Positions 7,748 to 16,940 of a stretch of 40,742 nt of DNA are shown piece by piece. How positions within the stretch are numbered: position 1 is the stretch's first letter; each line of letters starts with the position of its first letter. The position numbers and the translations under genes were made by a program. The notes under the pieces were generated by a model. It saw only the letters and a program-made list of their open reading frames with translations. It was not told where the DNA came from and made no database searches. Origin of the DNA: Nocardiopsaceae bacterium (GTDB lineage: Bacteria; Actinomycetota; Actinomycetes; Streptosporangiales; Streptosporangiaceae). Location of the stretch: assembly GCA_017354375.1 (NCBI GenBank), contig JAFMRC010000008.1:808-41549 (forward strand), in the 5' to 3' direction.

Positions 7748-8353
7748 GTGACCGACGACGCGCGGATGACCGACCCCCGGCACGCGGCGGGGGCCAGGGA
7801 CTTCCAGCTCCGGATCCTGTCCGGTATGCGCGAAGGCGATGCCATGGTGGAGGCCGCGCTGCGCAGGCTCGGCGCGGACCGGGCCGAGATGGAAGCGAGC
7901 CGTGGCCGTACCGAAGGCGTCTTCCTGCCCGCTGGGCACTTCGAGAACGCCGTCGCGCTGCTGGGGGCGCCGCAGGAATCGGAGATCATCGAGCCCCCGC
8001 CGGGCCAGGTCGGCCAGGAGCGGCTGACACGGATCGCCTATCAGCTTCCCCTGTGGCCTGACCTGGTGTTCTGCCTGCAGGGCATGTCCGGCTTGCCGAT
8101 ACTGTTCCACGATTCCGGGTTCGCCCGCCCAGCTGGCGCGTCGCCCTCCAGGCCCGGCGGCTGGCATGACCTTCGCCCCTGGGCCTGGCTCCGCGACGAG
8201 GTCATCGAGGGCTTCGGCCCGCCAGTCGCGGAGGGGGACATCTGGCCTCCCTATGAGTCCTATGCGTTCCAGGGCCGTGACTCCGACGGGAACGGCCGCC
8301 AGTTCTGGGCGGTCTTCTCCTGGAACCTGCTGCAGCACGTCGAATGGCGCTGA
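7748..8353 (+). CDS. Hypothetical protein
   Basis: A protein of about 201 residues that I cannot assign to a family. It is soluble, with a helical first half (ILSGMREGDAMVEAALRRLG) and a second half rich in Trp, Pro and Phe (PLWPDLVFCLQGMSGLPILFHDSG; WPPYESYAFQG; FWAVFSWNLLQHVEW). The GTG at 7748 is given as start; ATG at 7766 is in frame and neither has a clear ribosome-binding site. Codon usage supports this strand over a competing opposite-strand frame. It is the last plus-strand gene before a convergent junction with the ABC transporter operon. Confidence 0.65.
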   Translation: MTDDARMTDPRHAAGARDFQLRILSGMREGDAMVEAALRRLGADRAEMEASRGRTEGVFLPAGHFENAVALLGAPQESEIIEPPPGQVGQERLTRIAYQLPLWPDLVFCLQGMSGLPILFHDSGFARPAGASPSRPGGWHDLRPWAWLRDEVIEGFGPPVAEGDIWPPYESYAFQGRDSDGNGRQFWAVFSWNLLQHVEWR

Positions 8354-8488
8354 TAGCAACGACAGCAACGGCGCGACCGACGCGTGGCCATAGCGCACGT
8401 AACTGCGCCATTGCGTACACCGGGGCGACACCGTTGGTATCCCTGGGTACACGATCCCGCAGCAGCGATGGTGCCGTTACGTACACCC

Positions 8489-8509
8489 GGGGGCCGGCCG
8501 CCGGCCCCC
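8489..8509. terminator. Bidirectional GC-rich hairpin terminator candidate
   Basis: GGGGGCCGG (8489-8497) and CCGGCCCCC (8501-8509) form a perfect nine-pair stem with a three-base loop between two convergent genes. There is no U-tract, as is common for terminators in high-GC actinomycetes. Confidence 0.6.
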
Positions 8510-8579
8510 CCGGCGGGACCGCACGCCATATTTGCCGCTCCTGGCGATGGCGCCGAGCGCGTCCGGTTGATTCCGCAGG

Positions 8580-8633
8580 GCGCTCGATTACGCAATCGAG
8601 CGCATCATAGCGCGCCCAATTGCGCAATCGAGC
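8580..8633. promoter_or_regulatory. Double palindrome (copy A), downstream of the ABC operon
   Basis: Box 1 is a perfect inverted repeat: GCGCTCGATT (8580-8589) and AATCGAGCGC (8594-8603). Box 2 contains the palindrome ATTGCGCAAT (8619-8628) followed by CGAGC. The two box centres are 32 bp apart, about three helical turns. The same arrangement, with the same spacing and the same GAGCGC-TCATAGC linker, occurs upstream of this operon at 11923-11971. A sugar-responsive repressor site (LacI-type) is the natural guess, though no such regulator gene is in the window. Confidence 0.55.
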
Positions 8634-8657
8634 ATCTCCGGTCGTGGCGACCCCTGG

Positions 8658-9560
8658 CTACTTGAGGCCGGTTCCCGCTACGCCTTCGACGATCTGGCGC
8701 TGGCCGAGCAGGAACACCAGGACCAGGGGGAGGGAGGCGAGCACGGCCGACGCCATCTGCAGGGCGTTCATGATGCCGACGCCGCTGACCACGGTGCCGA
8801 TGCCGGCCGGGATGGTCATCATGGAGGTGCTGGTGGCGGACAGGAAGGGCCACAGGAAGTTGTTCCAGCTCCACACGAACGTGAAGATGGACACGGCCGC
8901 GACCGCCGAGCGGGACAGCGGGAAGGCGATCCGCAGGTAGCTCGCCCACCAGCTGGCCCCATCCACGCGGGCCGCCTGCTCCAGCTCGACCGGGACGCCG
9001 TCGAAGAACTTCTTGAAGATGAAGACCGCGATCGGGGTCGGGACCTGCGGCAGGATCACGGCCCAGTAGGTGTCGATGGCACCGACCGCCTGCAGCTCGC
9101 GGAAGAGCGGGATGATCAGCGCCTGCGGCGGGATCATGATGCCCGCGAGGATGCACCCGTAGACCAGGGTCTTGCCGCGGAACCGGTGACGGGACAGCGC
9201 GTACCCGGCCATGCTGGCCGTGATCACCGTCGCGGCGGTCGCGATCACCGAGACGATGGCGGAGTTCAGGTACCAGCGGCCGAGCGCGGTGGCGGAGAAG
9301 ACGGCGCTGTAGGAGCCGAACGTGAACTGCGGGATGTTCCAGGTGGCGGGGATGATGATGGTGGCGTTCTCGGACTTCACCGAGGTGTCCAGGGTCCAGG
9401 CGACCGGCACCAGCCAGACCAGCGCGAGGGCGATGACCACGCCGGTGACGGCGCGGCGGAAGAGCCGCCCCCGCCAGTCCTCGCGCGCCCGGGGGGCGAC
9501 CTGGCCGGAGCCGGCGGCGGTCGCCGCATGGTCCCGGCGCCACGGCACGCTGACCGCCAT
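8658..9560 (-). CDS. Carbohydrate ABC transporter permease (MalG-type)
   Basis: A 300-residue inner-membrane permease with six predicted helices. The first is TGVVIALALVWLVPVAWTL and the last SAVLASLPLVLVFLLGQ. The cytoplasmic EAA loop, which docks the ATPase, reads EQAARVDGASWWASYLRIAFP. It pairs with the permease encoded just upstream and with the lipoprotein at 10495-11826 to import a sugar or oligosaccharide. ATG at 9560 follows the previous stop by two bases and has AGGAGAAAGGGG upstream. No ATP-binding subunit lies nearby, so a shared MsiK-type ATPase is expected. Last gene of its operon. Confidence 0.93.
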   Translation of the reverse strand: MAVSVPWRRDHAATAAGSGQVAPRAREDWRGRLFRRAVTGVVIALALVWLVPVAWTLDTSVKSENATIIIPATWNIPQFTFGSYSAVFSATALGRWYLNSAIVSVIATAATVITASMAGYALSRHRFRGKTLVYGCILAGIMIPPQALIIPLFRELQAVGAIDTYWAVILPQVPTPIAVFIFKKFFDGVPVELEQAARVDGASWWASYLRIAFPLSRSAVAAVSIFTFVWSWNNFLWPFLSATSTSMMTIPAGIGTVVSGVGIMNALQMASAVLASLPLVLVFLLGQRQIVEGVAGTGLK

Positions 9561-9562
9561 GA

Positions 9563-10498
9563 CTAGACCCCTTTCTCCTGCTGCCGGACGATCAGCAGCC
9601 AGCCGAACGACACCACCGCGATGATCACGAACAGCACGAACGCCGCGGCCGACGCGTAGCCGATCCGCTGGCTGGTGAACCCGGTGTCGTAGATGTACTC
9701 GATGGCCGACCTCGTGGAGTAGTTGGGGCCACCTGCCGTCATCAGGTACACCTGGTCGAAGAGCTTCAGCGACGCGATCACCTGCAAGACCGCTACCAGC
9801 GTCGTGGTCCGCCCCAGCATCGGCAGCGTCACCCGCCAGGTCTGCTGCCACTGGCTGGCCCCGTCGAGGGCCGCGGCCGCGTACAGGTCGCGCGGGATGT
9901 CCTGCAGGCCGGCCAGGTACAGGACGAAGTTGAACCCGATCGTCCACCACACGGTGACGATCACGATCGAGTACAGGGCGACGTCGGGGGAGGACAGCCA
10001 GGCCGGCGCGCCCAGCCCGAGGGCGCTCAGCGCCCCGTCGACCAGGCCGTAGCCCGGCTCGTACAGCCAGACCCAGATCAGCGAGATGACCGCGGACGGC
10101 AGGATGTAGGGCAGGAAGAACGCCAGCCGGAAGAACCACTGGCCGTGGGAGAGGCGGTTGACGACGATCGCGAAGAACAGCGGGAGCACCACCAGCGGCG
10201 GCGTGCTCACGATGGTGAACCAGATGGTGTGCCACACCGCCTGCCAGAACCGGGCGTCGCCGAACACCTCGCGGTAGTTGCCCAGGCCCGCGAAGCCGCC
10301 CAGCCCCGGCAGGACCAGGCTGGTGTGGAAGAAGCTCATCACGATCTCGTAGATGAGCGGGACGATCAGGAACAGCGCGTAGAAGACGAGGAACGGGGCC
10401 AGGAAGCCCATCCCGGACAGGTCCCCGCGGCGAAGCCGCCTGCGGCGCCCATCGCGCGCCGCCACGGGCTGCCCGACGCTGGCAGCGGCACCCGTCAT
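9563..10498 (-). CDS. Carbohydrate ABC transporter permease (MalF-type)
   Basis: A 311-residue membrane permease. After a basic cytoplasmic N-terminus, helices begin at MGFLAPFLVFYALFLIVPLIY, and the EAA loop reads AAAALDGASQWQQTWRVTLP. It forms a heterodimer with the MalG-type partner downstream. The start ATG at 10498 overlaps the stop of the substrate-binding protein gene as ATGA, so the two are translationally coupled. The specific sugar cannot be read from the sequence. Confidence 0.93.
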   Translation of the reverse strand: MTGAAASVGQPVAARDGRRRRLRRGDLSGMGFLAPFLVFYALFLIVPLIYEIVMSFFHTSLVLPGLGGFAGLGNYREVFGDARFWQAVWHTIWFTIVSTPPLVVLPLFFAIVVNRLSHGQWFFRLAFFLPYILPSAVISLIWVWLYEPGYGLVDGALSALGLGAPAWLSSPDVALYSIVIVTVWWTIGFNFVLYLAGLQDIPRDLYAAAALDGASQWQQTWRVTLPMLGRTTTLVAVLQVIASLKLFDQVYLMTAGGPNYSTRSAIEYIYDTGFTSQRIGYASAAAFVLFVIIAVVSFGWLLIVRQQEKGV

Positions 10499-11826
10499 AC
10501 CGGCACCACCTCCCGGGACAGCTGCTCGAACGAGGCGCGCATCTCCTGGTAGGCGGAGGCCGGGCTGAGGCCGCCCAGCATCACCGACCCGATGGCGGCC
10601 CCGGCGTAGTTCTCCATGTCCGAGCCCGACCCGCTGTACCAGGCGGGCGGGTCGTACACCACGTGGTCGGCCACGGACTGGTAGTTGGACTGCGGCTTCA
10701 GCTTCCGGTAGGCGGCCGAGCGGCGCGTCGGCAGCCAGGCCGGGATGTGGCCGCCGGAGGCCCAGATCATGCTCTGGCCCAGCAGGGAGCGGATCATCGT
10801 CAGCACCATCGACAGCTTCTCCGGGTCGGGGGACGGCTTGCGCGGCACCACGAAGGTGTGCGAGTCGGCCTGGGTGACGCCGTTGCCGAATACCGCCGGG
10901 AACGGCTGCATGCTGAAGGGGAGCTTGGCCGCCTGGAAGACGTCCACGTTCCATTCCCCCTCCCAGTACAGTCCGGCCTGGCCGGCCTGGAAGGAGGCGA
11001 TGCCGCCGGCCGGGTCCGTGTTGGCGTTCATCAGCCCCTCGGTGGCCAGCTGGGAGATGAAGGTGAGGACCCGGGTGGCCAGCGCGCGGTCGAGCACCAC
11101 ACGTTTGCCGTTGCCGGCGAGCACCTGGCCGCCGGCCTGGCTGTAGAAGGTGTAGAACAGGCGCCACGGCGTGGCGGGGTCGTTAATCTGGTCGCAGACG
11201 ACCGGGGTCACGCCCGTCCGCTTGATCTTGCGGAGCGCGTCGAGCAGGGCGGCGGTGCCGCGGATCGGCGGCAGCTGGTGGCTGGCGTCCAGCAGGCCGG
11301 CCTTCCCGCATATCTCGGTGTTGTAGTACTGGACGAACGGGTGGGTGTCCAGCGGGATCGCGAGCTGCTGCCCGCGATACTGGGCCTTGCGGAACGCCTG
11401 CGGCGTGAAGTCGCCGGGCCGCATTCCGTGCGCGGCCATCAGCTCGTGGCTGATCGGGGTCAGCAAGCCGGGCGGGCCGAACTCGTTGATCCGGCTCAGG
11501 TGCATGATCGCCACGTCGGGCGGGCTGCCCGAGCGGGTGGCCATGGCCAGCTTCGTGTAGTACGGGTTGCCCCATTGCAGGATCGTCGACTGGAGGTTCA
11601 CCTCGGGGTGCTGCCGCTGGTAGCCGGCCTCCATCTCCTGCATGTGGGAGCCGTCACCGCCGGACAGCAGGTTCCAGTACACGATGGTGGAGGCGCCGTC
11701 GCCCCCGTTCTGGCTGGTGAATCCCGCCGCGACGTCGTAGGAGCTGGAGCAGCCCGCGCCGAGCGCCGCGACGGCGGCGGCGCCGGCGGCGAGGAAGCCG
11801 CGGCGGTCCAGGATCGGCTGGTTCAT
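10495..11826 (-). CDS. Extracellular sugar-binding lipoprotein of ABC transporter
   Basis: A 443-residue substrate-binding protein of the family 1 extracellular solute-binding group, the ligand receptor of this importer. The N-terminus DRRGFLAAGAAAVAALGAGC combines a twin-arginine motif with a lipobox ending at Cys25, so Tat export followed by lipid anchoring outside the membrane is expected. The body has the periplasmic-binding-protein pattern (STIVYWNLLSGGDG; WEGEWNVDVF; MQPFPAVFG). The ATG at 11826 has GGAGG about ten bases upstream. It is first in a three-gene operon whose promoter region carries an 11-bp direct repeat and a double palindrome. Confidence 0.93.
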   Translation of the reverse strand: MNQPILDRRGFLAAGAAAVAALGAGCSSSYDVAAGFTSQNGGDGASTIVYWNLLSGGDGSHMQEMEAGYQRQHPEVNLQSTILQWGNPYYTKLAMATRSGSPPDVAIMHLSRINEFGPPGLLTPISHELMAAHGMRPGDFTPQAFRKAQYRGQQLAIPLDTHPFVQYYNTEICGKAGLLDASHQLPPIRGTAALLDALRKIKRTGVTPVVCDQINDPATPWRLFYTFYSQAGGQVLAGNGKRVVLDRALATRVLTFISQLATEGLMNANTDPAGGIASFQAGQAGLYWEGEWNVDVFQAAKLPFSMQPFPAVFGNGVTQADSHTFVVPRKPSPDPEKLSMVLTMIRSLLGQSMIWASGGHIPAWLPTRRSAAYRKLKPQSNYQSVADHVVYDPPAWYSGSGSDMENYAGAAIGSVMLGGLSPASAYQEMRASFEQLSREVVPV

Positions 11827-11844
11827 GCCATCTGCACCTCCGTG

Positions 11845-11874
11845 ACCTTTTTACACCGGCCGCACCTTTTTACA
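11845..11874 (-). promoter_or_regulatory. Direct repeat of TGTAAAAAGGT before the sugar-binding gene
   Basis: On the minus strand TGTAAAAAGGT occurs twice, at 11864-11874 and 11845-11855, with a 19-bp period. The second copy ends 18 bases before the start codon, so the sites overlap the leader or core promoter. They are AT-rich islands in GC-rich DNA and could be operator half-sites on one face of the helix, or a duplicated promoter element. Confidence 0.5.
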
Positions 11875-11922
11875 ACACTCACAGGAGGTCAGGTCAAGGG
11901 CGAGGTGCCTGCCGGATGCGAT

Positions 11923-11971
11923 CGATTGCGCAATTGAGCGCGTCATAGCACCATCGATTGCGCAACCGAGC
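11923..11971. promoter_or_regulatory. Double palindrome (copy B), upstream of the ABC operon
   Basis: Box 1 holds the palindrome ATTGCGCAAT at 11925-11934, and box 2 holds ATTGCGCAAC at 11957-11966, with CGAT before each. Centre-to-centre distance is 32 bp, as in copy A at 8580-8633, and the linker again reads GAGCGC-TCATAGC. The site lies about 100-145 bases upstream of the sugar-binding lipoprotein start, where a repressor or activator of the operon would bind. Confidence 0.6.
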
Positions 11972-12010
11972 GGCCTAGGCGGTGGCGCGAGCGGGGGCGA
12001 TTGCCAGGGG

Positions 12011-12035
12011 CAGGCGCCACGATCCGTTCGGTATA
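12011..12035 (+). repeat. Inverted repeat, left copy, next to the MFS gene stop
   Basis: The sequence CAGGCGCC-A-CGATCCGTTCGGTATA matches the reverse complement of 19241-19265 at 24 of 25 positions. It begins 12 bases past the end of the MFS gene. In the direction of that gene it reads as an imperfect hairpin (CCGTTC near 12036-12041 region with GAACGG), so a terminator-like role is possible. Confidence 0.6.
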
Positions 12036-12047
12036 GAACGGGGTTCG

Positions 12048-13505
12048 CTAGTCAGTCGCGGCGACGGCCGGAGCAGGCTTGTTCCTGTCGAACAGCTCCA
12101 CGATCTCCTCCACCCCGAGGCCCTTGGTCTCGGGCAGCGCCCAGAAGATGAACGCGATCGCCATCAGGCACAGCGCGCCGAAGCAGAGCATGACGCCGCC
12201 GAGGCCGATGGCGTTCTGCCAGACCGGGAAGACCTCCACCAGCGCGAAGTTCGCGATCCAGTCCACGAAGGCGGCGATCGCGGCGGCCTGGCCGCGGACC
12301 GCGGTGGGGAACACCTCGCCCTGCAGGGTCCAGCCGGTGCCGCCGACGCCGACGGCGAACGACGAGATGAACAGGCACAGCCCGATCATGATGACCACCA
12401 TGGCGAGCCTGCCGTGCAGCAGGGTCAGGCCCAGGGCGGAGACCAGGGCGAAGATGATCATGCCGGTGTAGCCGCCCATGGCCAGCTTGCGGCGGCCGAA
12501 CTTGTCGATCCACCGGAACCCGAGGTAGGTGAACCCGACGTTGAACAGGGTCATGATCGCGGTGACCTCCACCCCGGCGACGGTGGTGGCCACCAGGGTC
12601 GCGTGCGGGCCGGCGAAGGTGCCGCCGAGCAGGTGCGGGCCGTAGTAGAGCGGCACGTTGATGCCGGTGATCTGCTGGAAGACGAAGAACACGCAGACCA
12701 CGATCAGGGCGCGCCGCGCGGCCGGGGTCCAGCCGCGGAACCGCCCGCCCCCGGAATCCTCGGTGGCGGCCAGGGTCTCGGCGCCGCGGCGGATGTCGTC
12801 GACGCTGACGTCGCCCGCGCCGAGCACGGACACGGCCTTGCGCACGTCCTCGTACCGGCCGCGGCGCAGCAGCCAGCGGGGGGATTCGGGCATCTGGGTG
12901 CGCAGCGCCAGCCCGACCAGGGCCGGGACGGCGCCCAGCCCCAGCACCAGCCGCCAGCCGACGCTGGCCGCGCTGGCCGGGAACGCGGCGAAGATGACCA
13001 GCGCGACGATGTAGGCCACCAGGATGCCGACGGTGATCATCCACTGCTGGAGCATGGCGAGGGAGCCGCGCCGGTTCTTCGGCGCGTACTCGGCGATGTA
13101 GGCGGTCGCGATCGCGGAGTCCGCCCCGACCGCCACCCCGATGAACGTGCGGGCCACCAGCAGGACCGCGGCGTCGGGGGTCACCGCGGACAGGATCGCG
13201 CCGATCGCGTAGATCGCCGCGTCGGTGATGAGCAGCGCCTTGCGGCCGAACCGGTCGGACGCCGGGCCGCCCAGGATGGCACCCGCCGCCGCGCCGAGGG
13301 ACGCGCCGGACACCAGGTACCCCAGGGCGAGGCCCTGCAGGTGGTAGGGCACGAAGTTCAGCGCCGAGCCGATGTTCGAGGTGTCATAACCGAACAGGAA
13401 ACCGCCCAGGGTCGCCAGCAGGGTCAGCTGCCAGTACATGGACGTGGGCTGCTGCGCGTCCAGCGCGGTCAGGACGTTGTCGCCGCTTACCCCGGACCGG
13501 GCCAT
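12048..13505 (-). CDS. MFS sugar porter (sugar:proton symporter family)
   Basis: A 485-residue transporter with twelve predicted membrane helices, major facilitator superfamily, sugar porter family. Family signatures are present: GGFLFGYDTSNIG in helix 1, GPASDRFGRK in the loop between helices 2 and 3, the repeat WIDKFGRRK in the second half, the central QQITGINVPLYYGP segment and LPETKGLGVEEI after the last helix. It probably imports a monosaccharide or polyol with protons. ATG at 13505 is preferred over GTG at 13508 because AAAGGAG is then six bases upstream. The leader carries four AAGAGCT repeats. Confidence 0.93.
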   Translation of the reverse strand: MARSGVSGDNVLTALDAQQPTSMYWQLTLLATLGGFLFGYDTSNIGSALNFVPYHLQGLALGYLVSGASLGAAAGAILGGPASDRFGRKALLITDAAIYAIGAILSAVTPDAAVLLVARTFIGVAVGADSAIATAYIAEYAPKNRRGSLAMLQQWMITVGILVAYIVALVIFAAFPASAASVGWRLVLGLGAVPALVGLALRTQMPESPRWLLRRGRYEDVRKAVSVLGAGDVSVDDIRRGAETLAATEDSGGGRFRGWTPAARRALIVVCVFFVFQQITGINVPLYYGPHLLGGTFAGPHATLVATTVAGVEVTAIMTLFNVGFTYLGFRWIDKFGRRKLAMGGYTGMIIFALVSALGLTLLHGRLAMVVIMIGLCLFISSFAVGVGGTGWTLQGEVFPTAVRGQAAAIAAFVDWIANFALVEVFPVWQNAIGLGGVMLCFGALCLMAIAFIFWALPETKGLGVEEIVELFDRNKPAPAVAATD

Positions 13506-13518
13506 CACGGGCTCCTTT

Positions 13519-13551
13519 AGCTCTTACTAGCTCTTAGCTCTTCTAGCTCTT
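13519..13551 (-). repeat. Four AAGAGCT repeats in the MFS leader
   Basis: AGCTCTT occurs at 13519-13525, 13529-13535, 13536-13542 and 13545-13551 (AAGAGCT on the coding strand), directly before the ribosome-binding site. Periods are 10, 7 and 9 bases. The spacing is too irregular for a microsatellite origin alone to be certain. Confidence 0.55.
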
Positions 13552-13590
13552 CGCCGGCTGCTATCTCTGTGTCGGCCGCCTGCCTACATT

Positions 13591-13618
13591 CTGTCAACAG
13601 TTTTGTTGTTTGAAACAG
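13591..13618. promoter_or_regulatory. AT-rich palindromic operator candidate between divergent sugar genes
   Basis: Within GC-rich DNA this stretch has nested palindromes: outer CTGT/ACAG (13591-13594 and 13615-13618), AACA-GTTT-TGTT (13596-13607) and TGTTT-G-AAACA (13607-13617). It sits between the MFS gene (minus) and the ABC operon (plus), so one regulator of LacI or ROK type could control both. That is inference. Confidence 0.45.
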
Positions 13619-13678
13619 GATACGGACATGCTCCCCCAGTTCCGAACGCGGCCCCCGAAACTGCGCTCGTCCGGAATC

Positions 13679-13709
13679 TTGACAATTGGGCCGGGAGACG
13701 GCTGACTAT
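13679..13709 (+). promoter_or_regulatory. Candidate promoter of the plus-strand ABC operon
   Basis: TTGACA at 13679-13684 is a consensus -35 box. The best -10 candidate is GACTAT at 13704-13709, giving a long 19-bp spacer, so the -10 assignment is weak. Transcription would start 25-30 bases before the GTG at 13742. Confidence 0.35.
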
Positions 13710-13741
13710 GCCTCAGTCACCACATATGGAGGAAGGTAAAA

Positions 13742-15087
13742 GTGGCCAGCAGACCTAGGAAGCGCACGCTCGGGCGGGCCGTCGTGCTCGCAGCGGTCAC
13801 CTCGCTCGTCGCCGCCGCGGCCGCCTGCGGTGGACCGTCGTCGAGCGGGATCAGTTCCTCCGGCCCCATCAAGGGCCAGACCATCACCTACTGGGCCAGC
13901 GTGGAGGGCACGGGCGTGCAGCAGACGACCCAGACCCTGACCGCCCAGTTCGCGAAGTTCACCAAGCAAACCGGCGTGCACGTCAACATCCAGGTCATTC
14001 CCTGGGCGAGCCTGCTGCAGAAGATCCTCACCGCGGTGACGTCGGGCAAGGGCCCCGACGTGATGGAAATCGGCAACACCTGGGCGCCGTCGCTGGCGGC
14101 CAGCGGCGGGTTCGCGTCGTTCACCCCGTCGACCATGTCCCGCATCGGGGGATCGGCCAAGTTCTCCAAGGCGGCCCTGTCGGTGTCGGGCGCTCCCGGG
14201 CAGGCGCCCATGTCCGTGCCGGTCTACTCCGAGGCCTACGGGCTGTTCTACAACAAGGCCGACTTCAAGGCGGCCGGCATCTCCGGCCCGCCGCGCACCT
14301 GGACCCAGTTCCAGGCCGACGCCAGGAAGCTGACCACGGGCGGACGCCACGGGGTGGCGATCGAGGGCGGCAGCACCTCGGAGGCCGCCCACTGGGCGTT
14401 CCTGCTCGGCGAGCAGAACGGCAGCCCGCTGTACTCGGGCGGCAAGTGGAATTTCGCGACCACGGCGGAGGCCAAGGCCATCGCGCCGTACGTCAACCTG
14501 GTCGCCTCGGGCGTGGCCGACAAGTCCGACGCCGAGCACGACACCAACGTCGGCGAGACCGAGTTCGCCACCAACAAGGCGGCCATGATCGTGTGGCAGA
14601 ACCCGATGTCGGCGCTGGCGCAGCTCGGCATGAAGCCGTCGTCCTACGGCATCGCGCCCATCCCCGAGGCCACCCCCGGGGCCTCCGGCAGCCGGGCCAT
14701 CGAGACCTTCCCCGCCGGGATCAACCTGGCGATACCGTCCGCGAGCAAGCACCAGGCGGCGGCGCTCGCCCTGGTCAAGTACATGACGTCCACCCCGGCG
14801 CAGGTCGCGATCAACAAGACATACGGCACCTTCCCGCCGGTGCTGTCGGCCCAGGCCTCCCCGCAGTTCCGCAGCGCCGGGCAGAAGACGCTCATCAACC
14901 TCTACAACCACCACTCGGCGCCGCTGCCCCGGGTCCCGTCGGAGTCCACGATGGAGACGGACCTGGGCGGCGCCATCACCCACCTGATCGGCCAGGCGGC
15001 GACCGGGGGGCCGGTGTCGGTGCCAGCCATCAAGTCGGCGCTGACCTCGGCCCAGGACCAGCTCAACGCCGCGAGCGGTAGCGGCAG

Positions 15088-15091
<4 letters not shown>
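13742..15091 (+). CDS. Extracellular sugar-binding lipoprotein of second ABC transporter
   Basis: A 449-residue solute-binding lipoprotein. A basic N-terminus (SRPRKRTLGRAVV), a hydrophobic core and the lipobox AAAAACGG give a Sec lipoprotein with Cys near residue 29. The mature protein has the family 1 solute-binding pattern (ITYWASVEGTGVQQ; GKGPDVMEIGNTWAPSL; YGLFYNKADFKAAG; ETFPAGINLAIPSASK). GTG at 13742 has GGAGGAAGG five bases upstream. It is first in a five-gene operon linked by four-base or one-base overlaps to two permeases, a phosphotransferase and an acyl-CoA dehydrogenase. The ligand is not identifiable. Confidence 0.93.
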
Positions 15092-16088
<997 letters not shown>

Positions 16089-16092
<4 letters not shown>

Positions 16093-16940
16093 GTCCGATG
16101 TTTGAGTCCAGGGCCGCCCGGTGGTTCCGGCGGGTCACGCTGGCCCTCATCGCGCTGTTCGCCCTGTTCCCCGTGTTCATCATCCTCGAGTCGACCGTGA
16201 AGCCGCTGGTGGACGTGCAGAACACGTTCCAGTGGATTCCGTCGCACGTCACCTTCTCGCCGTACGCCCAGATCTGGCAGACGATCCCGCTGCTGCACTA
16301 CTTCACCGACAGCGTCATCGTGTCGGTGAGCTCGACCGCCATCGCGGTGGTGTTCGCCACCTTCGCCGGGTACGCTATCAGCCGCTTCGAATTCCACGGC
16401 CGCCGGGTGTTCTCGCTGGCGGTGCTGTCCACGCAGATGTTCCCGGGGATCTTGTTCCTGCTCCCGCTGTACCTCATCTACATCAACATCGGCCAGGCGA
16501 CCGGCATCAACCTCTACGGCACGTTCCTGGGGCTGATCATCACCTACCTGACGTTCGCCCTGCCGTTCGCGGTGTGGATGCTGGCCGGCTACTTCAGCTC
16601 CATTCCCCGCGACATCGAGGAGGCGGCGCTGGTGGACGGCACCTCGCACTGGGGGTCGCTGTTCCGCGTCGTGCTGCCCGTCGCCCGGCCGGGGATCGTG
16701 GCGGTCGCCGTGTTCGCGTTCATGACCGCCTGGGGGGAGGTACTATTCGCCTCCGTGCTGACGACCAGTTCCACCCGCACCCTCGGCATCGGCCTCCAGG
16801 AGTACGCCACCCAGGGCAACACCGACTGGAACCAGCTGATGGCGGCCGCGGTCGTGGTCAGCCTGCCCGTCGTCGTCGGCTTCCTGGCCCTGCAGCGCTA
16901 CCTGGTTCGCGGGCTTACCGCGGGGTCGGTCAGGGGATGA
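16089..16940 (+). CDS. Carbohydrate ABC transporter permease (MalG-type)
   Basis: A 283-residue membrane permease. The first helix is LALIALFALFPVFIILEST, the conserved AGYAISRFEFHGRR follows helix 2, and the EAA loop reads EEAALVDGTSHWGSLFRVVLP. GTG at 16089 overlaps the previous stop as GTGA, with GGGGAGG 12 bases upstream. ATG at 16098 is the alternative start. It completes the second sugar importer of the window. Confidence 0.92.

Larger units (their letters stand above)
8354..8657. other. Convergent intergenic region rich in inverted repeats
   Basis: These 304 bases between two gene 3' ends hold no recognisable gene. From left to right there are a long imperfect inverted pair (CGTAACTGCGCCATTGC at about 8398-8414 against the strand opposite about 8467-8483, with one mismatch and two G-U pairs), a strong GC hairpin at 8489-8509, and a double palindrome at 8580-8633 that is repeated upstream of the ABC operon. 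The stacking of structures in a region with no expected promoter is unusual. Confidence 0.65.

Noticed and set aside
7622-8452. 276-codon minus-strand open frame
   Set aside because: Overlaps the plus-strand kinase and hypothetical genes, which have better codon usage; composition is arginine/glycine-rich without domains.
11982-13520. 512-codon plus-strand open frame opposite the MFS gene
   Set aside because: Charged, repetitive mirror sequence with no hydrophobic segments; the minus strand encodes a full sugar porter.
13519-13551. CRISPR-like repeat array
   Set aside because: Units are seven bases with spacers of zero to three bases; no cas genes in the window.
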